Positions 56,165 to 64,000 of a stretch of DNA of 64,000 nucleotides are shown here, one piece after another (the stretch's first letter is position 1; each line of letters opens with the position of its first letter). The DNA is from Pampus argenteus (Eukaryota > Chordata > Actinopteri > Scombriformes > Stromateidae). Below the pieces are notes generated by a model. That model saw only the letters and a list, made by a program, of their open reading frames with translations. It was not told where the DNA came from and did no database searches. The stretch lies in assembly GCA_036937835.1 (NCBI GenBank), contig CM072863.1, positions 22,101,501 through 22,165,500 of the forward strand, in the 5' to 3' direction. The position numbers and the translations under genes are program-made.

Positions 56165-56698
56165 TAAGGCCAAAACGTGGCTCCTTCCTAAAAACTGCTA
56201 TAAAAATAATATATAATAATATTTTTTTCCACTTTAAACACGTCAGTCTTTTAGAACTACTTCAGCCTGAAATATACATATCAAATATTAATTATATTTT
56301 TTTGTTTTTAACCCTTTAAATGCCAGTATGTTTACATAACTCTGCTGTTTTTTTATTTAAAAAAACAAAAAAACTAAAATAATTTCCATAAAATACATTT
56401 CAATGACTAATGGCTAACTATTATTATTAGGCCCTAAGGTGGGTCAATGATTGGCAGCAACATTGATTTTGATGCATTGTTATTTTTTTTTGCAGTGTCA
56501 TATTTTTAAAAAAACATCCATTCGTGTTCCTTAGGACAAAACGTGGCTCCTTCCTAAAAACTGCTATGAAAATAACATATAATAATATTTTTTTCCACTT
56601 TAAACACGTCAGTCTTTTAGAACTACTTCAGCCTGAAATATACATATCAAATATTAATTATATTTTTTGGTTTTTAACCCTTTAAATGCCAGTATGTA
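56165..56698. repeat. Direct ~180-bp duplication inside the piggyBac left end
   Basis: Two near-identical copies begin at about 56167 and 56535 (AAAACGTGGCTCCTTCCTAA through AACCCTTTAAATGCCAGTATG), 368 bp apart, differing at a handful of bases. The duplication includes the subterminal ACGTGG motif and so may affect transposase binding spacing. Confidence 0.85.
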
Positions 56699-57399
56699 GA
56701 GCAGAGACTGCATATTATTAGGCTGTGGTCCTTGCATGAGAATCTTCCACATTTGCAGCAGGTGCTGCCAACTTTTCTCTTCCTACAAAAATCGCACAGC
56801 CTCCTGCACTTCCTCATCCGGGCCACTCCTGCAGGCCCCGTTTGTGAGACATTGTGGCTCTGAAAATGGCCCGCCCGCTCTTCTCGCTCCACTGGCTGAG
56901 AGTGGATTTGTGGTTTTAACCGGTAAACACCGGCCAAAATAATCAGGCCCATGTACGCCTGCAGCTCCTCCATGTCCAGGTCTTGCCAGCCTGTGATCTC
57001 TCGTCTTCCGTGGAGGTTTGTTACTGCCAGGATATGCTGGATGATTTCGTCCGTCAGCAGGAGCGAAAAGCTCGTCATCAGGTCCCAGATGCGAGCCGCA
57101 GCATAACGCGCATGTCCCAGGACAGGACCTCTGGCTGCGGGGATGTAGCGCAGCGTTTGGCTGTTTGTGGCAGACCACACAATCTTTCCATTTTTAGGTG
57201 CCCATCCCTCTGCTTCCACTTCAGGTTCTTGTTCTCCTTCAGACGAATCAGCTGAAGATGAGCTGGACTCCAGCTGCTCTGGTTCGACATCTGAGGCCTC
57301 CTCCGTGTCGGTCTCAGAGTCGGAGGATGAGGATCCATCCTCGCAGTCAGACTCCATAACTATTTCTAGCGCTTCTTTTGTAGTGTACACTTTTGCCAT
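56674..57399 (-). CDS. Shortened piggyBac-type transposase (N and C ends only)
   Basis: From the ATG at 57399, MAKVYTTKEALEIVMESD opens an acidic Ser/Glu N terminus. Then comes the start of the transposase domain (HILAVTNLHGRREI, LDMEELQAYMGLIILAG). The frame then jumps directly to the cysteine-rich C-terminal finger (CDFCRKRKVGSTCCKCGRF, CKDHSLIICSLC). Most of the catalytic region with the DDD residues is missing, so the 242-residue product cannot transpose by itself, but it keeps the DNA-binding C terminus and could act as a repressor; that is inference. An upstream in-frame ATG at 57492 precedes the family's N terminus and is not preferred. Confidence 0.8.
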   Translation of the reverse strand: MAKVYTTKEALEIVMESDCEDGSSSSDSETDTEEASDVEPEQLESSSSSADSSEGEQEPEVEAEGWAPKNGKIVWSATNSQTLRYIPAARGPVLGHARYAAARIWDLMTSFSLLLTDEIIQHILAVTNLHGRREITGWQDLDMEELQAYMGLIILAGVYRLKPQIHSQPVEREERAGHFQSHNVSQTGPAGVARMRKCRRLCDFCRKRKVGSTCCKCGRFSCKDHSLIICSLCSTYWHLKG

Positions 57400-58082
57400 C
57401 TTGCCAAAATAACTATTCCTGCATTTCTGCTCATATTTATAACCACGGCTGCAATGCACCTGCACAAACAACCTGAACGAGAACCTAAACAAAGTCCAAT
57501 TTTGTTTTCGTTCTCACTACTCATCTTTTTTATTATTGAATTAGTTCATAGCGCAGAGAGTGAATTTCAAAGAGAAAATACTTTTGAAGTTGCACACACA
57601 CACACACACACACGCACACACACACACACACACTCACATGCACACACACACTCTCACATGCACACACACACACTTTTTTTTTTTACACACACCATTATCC
57701 AACATCAAAAGCACACACACTTCTTTCGCAGAAAACAGTAAGAAGTGTGAAACTTTGCTGCCAGCACTGAATGGGTTAAAAGTGGGCCACATGGACGACA
57801 CATATAAAAACTACAAATTGAAAGCCAGTGGTCCAAAATGAAATCTTAACATAAAGGAATGCATTAATTTATGTTAGGATAAACGTGCGATCAAAAAATG
57901 TGTTTTTAATGGTTGTTAATGGGGCACGTTTTGCCGCTAGGAACTTTTAAGGATGGATTTCTGCTGCTAAGCCATTTTAGGCTTAATAAAGTAATGAGAT
58001 TTCTATTCTAAAAGAAAATTAAAAATGAATATCTTTGACCAAATTTTAGCAATCTTCATTCAACACAGCCACATTTCTTAAA

Positions 58083-58112
58083 AAAAGAAAGAAAGAAAAA
58101 GAAAGAAAAAGC
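58083..58112. repeat. (GAAA)n microsatellite
   Basis: A purine-rich GAAA/GAAAAA run lies just inside the right end of the piggyBac element. Confidence 0.75.
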
Positions 58113-58315
58113 CACGAAATGTCCTAGGATGGCTCAAGGGTTAAGGAAGTGAAGTTGGAAGTGGATGTTTGATGCATTTATTGCTGGTCAAGCCTGAATA
58201 AAAGTGGATTTGAAAGCAACAGTGAATTCATGTATGGAGTCACAATTGTGCCAAACCAAAACAGCAAAGTTGGATGTGGATTCATGATGCAAATGTGGAT
58301 TGTTGCTCCACCGTA

Positions 58316-59566
58316 AAAAAATCTTGGCGTTGTTTTTGATCAAGACTTGTCCTTTTAATAACTATATAAAACAACTTTCGAGGACTGCATTCTTCCACTT
58401 GCGTAACATTGCCAAAATCAGACGCATCATTTCTCAAGTGGATGCAGAAAAACTAGTCCATGCATTTGTTACTTCTAGGCTGGACTATTGTAACTCTTTG
58501 CTATCAGGCTGCTCTAATAAGTCTCTTAAGAGTTTGCAGCTGATTCAGAACGCTGCTGCACGTGTTTTGACAGGAACCAAAATCAGAGATCACATCTCTC
58601 CCATTTTGGCTTCCTTGCACTGGCTACCTGTTAAATCTAGAATAGAATTTAAAATTCTTCTCCTAACTTACAAAGCTCTTCATGGTCAGGCACCATCATA
58701 TTTAAAAGAGCTCATAGTACCTTACCACCCCACTAGAACATTGCGCTCCCAGGATGGTGGGTTCCTTGTGGTTCCTATAGTGTCTAAAAGTAGATTGGGA
58801 GCCAGAGCTTTCAGCTATCAAGCTCCTCTTCTGTGGAATAAACTACCACTCTGTGTTCGGGAGGCAGACACGATCAACACCTTTAAGAGTAGACTTAAGA
58901 CTTTCCTTTTTGATAAAGCTTATAGTTAGGGCTGGCTCAGGTCATCCCTTAGTTATGCTGCCATAGAACTAGACTGCTGGGGGACTCGCATACTCTCGCT
59001 CTCTCTCTCTCATTCTCTCTCTCTCCTTATCTATCCATCTATCTAATCCATCTATCTATCATGTTACTAATTAAACTTCTGCCCCGGAGTTTCTGTGCTC
59101 TCTCGCCCAGCAGGTTCTTGTGGACTTTGTCTGCTGCTGTGGTCCTGCGTGGCGTCTACTGCATGTGTTGTCGCCGTCATCATTGTTGCCATATCCCCAT
59201 TACAGTTTATAGTTATGTAATGATTTGCTGCTACTGTAATAATTCATCATTCATTGTAACCTATTCTTATCATCCATTTTAATTCATTATTATTCATTGT
59301 GAATGTACAATATGTGTGTGTTTGTTCTGTACATGTGACATCATTGCACGTCTGTCCGTCCTGGGAGAGGGATCCCTCCTCTGTGGCTCTTCCTGAGGTT
59401 TCTTCCACCTTTTTCCCTGTTAAAAGGTTTTTTTGGTGGGCAAGTTTTTCCTCCCTTGAATCGAGGGTCTAAGGACAGAGGGTGTCACTCCCTGTACAGA
59501 TTGTAAAGCCCTCTGAGACAAATGTATTTTGTGATTTTGGGCTATATAAATAAAATTTGATTTGAT
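58316..59566 (+). mobile_element. L2-clade LINE, 3' part with ORF2 C terminus
   Basis: The open frame 58300-58929 encodes the last ~200 residues of ORF2 (AFFHLRNIAKIRRIIS, LVHAFVTSRLDYCNSLLSG, LQLIQNAAARVLTGT, LHWLPVKSRIEFKILLLTYK, FSYQAPLLWNKLP, TFKSRLKTFLFDKAYS). It is followed by the stop, a ~600-bp 3' UTR with CT and CTAT microsatellites, and the 3' tail ATAAATAAAATTTGATTTGAT. The reverse-transcriptase catalytic part is absent. Other copies of the tail are at 43206 and 43798; a decayed ORF copy is at 9110. Confidence 0.9.
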
Positions 59567-60218
59567 ATACTGTAATCCAAAATATGGTAATATACTGTTA
59601 AAATAAATAAGAGTAGTTGCATTGTAAGATTACAGTAATCACAGGACTTCACACCAAACATAAAGCAACTTGTTGCCAAGAAAAGATGCCAGGTGTCCGG
59701 CTGCCATCAGATGACATAAGAGCAAAGAAAACTGAATGATTTGATTGGTCATTGCTGGAAAACACACATTTTATGTATATTTCCAGGTTCTGTAGCATGT
59801 TATGTGTGGTCAATGACAGCAGTTGACAAATACGGTGTTATACTGTTAGACAAACTACGGTAGATACACTGTAAAATGACTGAAACACACTTATTCTACT
59901 GTAATCCAGAATACGGTAATATACTGTTAAAATAAATAACAGGAGTTGCATTGTAAAATAACAGTAAGATACTGGCGTCCCTGCGGCCAGTATTTTACTG
60001 TTATTTTGATATTATGATTGTGAATGTATTATTTAATAACCCACTGTCAGGCCGGGACTCAAAACAGGATGAACTTGTGTATTAATTAACCAACAATCCC
60101 TCGACAGAGTGAGGGTATAAAACGGTCTTAAACTAGGGGAAACAAAAACACTCCAAATGAGGAAAACTCTAAGCTACACTACAAAGTTTATCAAAATCAC
60201 TCTCAAAGAGGAAAAAAA
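59567..60218 (+). repeat. Copy B of the ~0.65-kb repeat (uninterrupted)
   Basis: This is the counterpart of 43289-44372 without the nested L2. It shows the pre-insertion site TATTAATTAACC at 60080-60091 and carries the same palindrome near 59963-60005 and ACTCCAAATGAGGAAAAC end. It stops where sequence unrelated to copy A (ACTTCCGGTGACGTCATG) begins. Confidence 0.85.
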
Positions 60219-60448
60219 CAGACTTCCGGTGACGTCATGAGGTGAATAGCAGCTTAGAAACGGTGCTCCGTCGTACAATACTATAAAATCAGTAACAACA
60301 GTAATTGCCGTTGTCAAGGGGTACTGATACTGGCAAGGAGAACCCAAAAACACGACACTGAAGCAGACAAGTTCGAGGGAAGATCAGTTTACTAAGTCCA
60401 GAAACAGGCAGGGTCAAAACCAGGAGATCAAAAAACAGGCAAACAAAT
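60219..60448. other. Junction between the copy B repeat and the L1 element
   Basis: It contains ACTTCCGGTGACGTCATGAG, which includes a CRE-like TGACGTCA, and a block with AAGTCCAGAAACAGGCAGGG and GTCAAAACCAGG. Neither encodes protein. They may be pieces of other repeats, or 5' UTR of a LINE, placed next to the truncated L1. Confidence 0.35.
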
Positions 60449-63400
60449 TTGTCTGAATCAGAACATTTAAAGTTAAAAAGAGAGTGGGTGGATCAGGTTT
60501 ACGGTGCATCATTTGGGAAGAAGAAAAAAAGAGGGGTGGCTATCCTATTCAACAAATCTGTGTATTATAATAATGAAAAGACCTTCCAAGATAGTGAAGG
60601 CCGCTATATTATGGTGATTGGAACAATTGCGGGACAAAAAGGAACCATTTTAAATATATATGCACCAAACGAAGACTGCCCACACTTTTTCAGGAAAATT
60701 GCGGCTCTCTTGGCAGATAAAGGGGAGGGTATTGTCCTCATTGGGGGAGATTTTAACTGTACGCTAAATAATAAAATAGATAGACAACCCATAACAATGA
60801 AACCCCAATCTAAAATGTCAAAAACTCTAACAACTATGATGAGAGAGCTGGGTTTGGTGGATGTTTGGTGCTATTTTCATCCGAGGGATAGAGACTTTAC
60901 ATTCATGTCTCAGGTACATGGTAAGGATAGATTATCTTCTCATTTCAAAAAATGACATACACAGAGTAAGAAACAGCAATATAGGATCAATAACGATTTC
61001 AGATCATAGCCCGGTCACTATGGAAATTAATTTAGGGTTTTACAACCACTATAAATACTGGAGGCTTAATGTCTCGTTATTAGCAGATATTCATATAAAA
61101 CAGGAAATTCAATCAGCTCTGGCTGAATACTTTGCCCTGAATGATAATGATATGGTCTCTCCATCTGTGATATGGGATGCAGGAAAAGCCACACTAAGAG
61201 GGAAAATTATATCTGTAGGGTCTCGACTTAAAAAGCAAAGACTAGCGAAACAACTTGAATTAGAGGACGAGATAAAAAGATTAGAGAGAGAACACAAAGA
61301 AAATAGGAAAGAGGAAATACTTTGAAGGAGACCAGGTTGAAACTGGATGAGGTATTAACAAGTAAAGCAGAGGGGGCCTTCAGGTTTATGAGTAGAAAAT
61401 ACTACGAAATGGGAAATAAAGCAAGTAGACTATTGGCTTTTCAGCTTCGAAAGGCCCAGTCCAGTCGTGTAGTCCCAAGAATTAGACACCCAGAAAATAA
61501 TCAGATTGAAACACACCCGAAAGAAATATCACAAGCTTTTGCCAAATATTATGAAAAACTATATAGAGGTCTGACCCAGGAATCAAAGATAGAAAAAATT
61601 AATAGATTTTTAGGCCCTTTAAAAATGATTAAATTGACAGAAGAGGAAGCGACTGAATTAGTGGAACCGATTAGAGACGATGAAATAAAAGAAGCTATAG
61701 CTAAACTTAAAAATAACAAATCACCAGGAACAGATGACTTTACAGGAGGATATTAGAAAGTTTTTGTGAGGGACCTTGCTCCGGTATTATGTAAAGTATA
61801 TAACTATGTTTTGAATTCAGGAGATCCCCCGGACTCATGGTCGGAGGCTATTATCACAGTCCTGCATAAAGAGGGGAAGGATCCCTTGCAGTGTCCTAGT
61901 TACCGCCCCATAAGCCTTTTGTGTGTGGACTACAAGATATTAACCTCAATCATAGCAACCAGAATACAAAAATACATAAAGAAATTAATTAAACCAAACC
62001 AGACAGGATTTATTGTAGGACGCCATGGAACAAGTAATATAAGGAGAGTTTTAAACATACAGTCAATAGCAGCAAAAGATAGACAGCCTTCAATGCTTCT
62101 CAGCTCAGACGCTGAGAAAGCATTTGATAGAATAGACTGGGAATTTCTTGAACATACACTATTAGAAATGGGCTTTGGGGAAAAATTCACCAGTTGGATT
62201 AATTTGCTTTATAAAGATCCCAAATCAAAAGTTAGGATTAATGGTCATTGTTCTGATTTCTTCAGGGTGGAGAGGGGTGTGAGACAAGGAGACTCACTCT
62301 CGCCGATCCTCTTTGCGATCAGTATTGAGCCTCTGGCAGAGGCTATTCGCCAAAATGAAGAAATTCAAGGGCTAACAGATGAGGAAGGGTCGGTTCATAA
62401 AATAGCGCTTTTTGCAGATGACATTTTGGTTATGTTAAAACATCCACTTAACTCCATTCCAGCACTCATGCATTGTCTTGGTGAATACGGGGAAATCTCA
62501 GGTTACAAAGTTAATCAAGATAAATCAGAGGCAATGATGATCTCAGGAAATTGGCCAGTGCAACTAAATAAAGATGTCTCTTTTCGTTGGTCCAAGCAAG
62601 GATTTCGATACTTGGGAATTGTCATCACACCCCACCCCACGCAACTATTCAAAGCCAATTATGATAAACTAATAACACAAATAAGAGGTGACATGGCACG
62701 TTTGGAGATCCTTCCTCTCTCTCTATTTGGTAGAATTGAGACAACAAAAATGAATATACTTCCGAGACTTCTGTTTTTATTTCAAGCTTTACCAGTAAAA
62801 GTTCCAGTTTCTATATTCAAGACATTAAATAAATGTATCTCTAAATTCATTTGGCAGAACAAAAGACCCAGAATAAGACTAAAAATCTTGACCTTGGCAA
62901 AAGATAAGGGAGGTTTGGGCTTGCCCGACTTAAAAAACTATTATTGGGCTGCTCAGGTGGCTACAATAGTATCTTGGATTGCAAAAGATGAGGAAACAGA
63001 ATGGGTCAGGATAGAGTAGAGTACAACAAAGGGGATCAAGTTAACGGTACTACCCTTTATTAGTATTAAATCTGTCAACAGACTTAAGATTGGGAATGAA
63101 TGGATCAAACACACTCTGAAAGTGTGGGCTACAGTTAAAAAATGGTTAGGGGGCTCAAAATCAATCTCAAGAGCTATGCCGATCTCAGGCAACCCAGAGT
63201 TCCCCCCCTCAATGTGGGATGGTGGGTTCCGAGCATGGGCCGATAGGGGACTTACCATAATAAATCAACTATTTGATGGAACAATAATTAAATCATTTAG
63301 GCAACTTCAGGAACAATTCGGACTTACATCAAATGACCTATATAGATACTTCCAAATACGACACTACCTCACAAGCCACAGAGAAAGAGAGATAGTTAGT

Positions 63401-64000
63401 AGACCACCAAATACAATTGAAGAATATTTTATTTCTATAATAGAGAAGGGTACCCCAAATAAAAAGCATGTATCTCAGATATACAAACGTCTCTCAACTG
63501 ATACCTCACAAAACACACTGAATATTAAAGAGAAATGGGAATTGGAACTAAATATTATAATTGAAGATAACGTGTGGGAAGAACTATGTGTGGACAGTCA
63601 CAAAGGATTAAATAGTCAATTATGGAGAGAGTTTAATTGGAAATTAAGAATGAGATATTTTTATACCCCTTTGAACATTTCCTTGTTTGTCAAGACACCC
63701 CTGATTGAAATGTGTTGGAGGAATTGTGGGGGAAGTGGAGATTACACACATATCTTTTGGGACTGTCCAATAATTCAGGTGTTCTGGAAAAATGTCAAAG
63801 CAGAACTGGAAAAAATTGTCAAAGTAAATGTTTCTCTGGACCCAGTGGTGTACTTGTTGGGAGCTGTAACAAAGGATACATATAACACAAAACAGAGATA
63901 TATACTGCAGGTTTTGTTACTCATTGCTAAGAAAATGGTTACTGTGAATTGGAAGGACACTAAATCACCAACAATAGCACAGTGGAAGCAGAGACTGAAA
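60449..64000 (+). pseudogene. Tx1/L1-clade LINE ORF2, 5'-truncated and frameshifted, runs off the window
   Basis: The apurinic endonuclease domain spans about 60450-61030 (RGVAILFNKSVYYNNEKTFQ, IYAPNEDCPHFF, IGGDFNCTL, then DHSPV after a frameshift near 60900-60950). The reverse transcriptase is at 61660-62700, with NKSPGTDDF, SYRPISLLCVDYKIL, SSDAEKAFDRIDWEFL, GVRQGDSLSPILF and the catalytic FADDILV. A C-terminal region follows with further breaks (stop at 63017) and continues through a Zn-finger-like H/C stretch (WRNCGGSGDYTHIFWDC, about 63718-63770) to the window edge. In-frame stops at about 60953, 61323, 61754 and 63017 make it inactive. ORF1 and the start of the endonuclease are missing. 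The RT block of 417 codons is still open. Confidence 0.9.

Larger units (their letters stand above)
56121..58144 (-). mobile_element. piggyBac transposon, internally deleted, TTAA-flanked
   Basis: The element 56125-58140 starts CCCTTGG and ends CAAGGG, with TTAA on both sides (56121-56124, 58141-58144), the piggyBac signature. Subterminal inverted motifs are also present: GTTCCTTAGGACAAAACGTGG near 56527 against a similar reverse-strand AGTTCCTAGCGGCAAAACGTG near 57945. It encodes a shortened transposase on the minus strand and contains a CA/CACATG microsatellite at 57593-57672. Confidence 0.85.

Noticed and set aside
57454..57841. Plus-strand frames rich in His-Thr
   Set aside because: They are produced by the CA microsatellite inside the piggyBac element.

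Overview
The window is vertebrate nuclear DNA from a ray-finned fish, most likely a percomorph teleost. The evidence is two intron-rich genes with canonical GT/AG sites, a UGA-selenocysteine selenoprotein, and a teleost-style mix of mobile elements: L2 and Tx1/L1 LINEs, a 5S-rRNA-derived SINE, a tRNA-derived SINE, hAT, piggyBac and Tc1 DNA transposons, and a Ty3/gypsy element with a PNMA-like gag. The species call is inference. The gene identities rest on exon-by-exon translation.

Layout. 1-4.4 kb is intergenic, with CA repeats, a perfect 5S-SINE insertion and an older interspersed repeat. 4.5-12.9 kb (minus strand) is a complete 12-exon bin2 gene (BAR domain, long acidic linker, divergent C-terminal SH3). 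A 1.76-kb head-to-head interval with a strong CTCF-like motif separates it from txnrd3 (14.7-34.3 kb, plus strand). txnrd3 has 16 coding exons for a glutaredoxin-thioredoxin reductase fusion ending Gly-Cys-Sec-Gly, a candidate SECIS in the 3' UTR and a poly(A) signal. Its last intron holds a full-length, apparently intact Ty3/gypsy retrotransposon (23431-32199, antisense) whose two 1339-bp LTRs look identical, so the insertion is recent.

34.4-64 kb is gene-poor and built of nested repeats: L2 fragments, two unrelated hAT relics (one with an intact spliced reading frame), a truncated LTR, two copies of a ~0.6-kb repeat of which one was later hit by an L2, a possible 80-aa three-exon gene whose first intron carries a hAT element, two SINEs, Tx1/L1 fragments, an unclassified intron-containing element with a conserved SDGP/QY motif, an internally deleted piggyBac with TTAA target sites, and at the end a 5'-truncated frameshifted Tx1/L1 ORF2 that runs out of the window.

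Functionally the two host genes are unrelated: bin2 acts in membrane curvature and phagocytosis, txnrd3 in thiol redox control. Their shared upstream interval is the only place where joint regulation is suggested. No bacterial-type system, CRISPR array or operon is present. The items most worth following up are the PNMA-type gag on a complete young gypsy element, the unclassified SDGP/QY element, the 80-aa gene, and the decayed SH3 of bin2.
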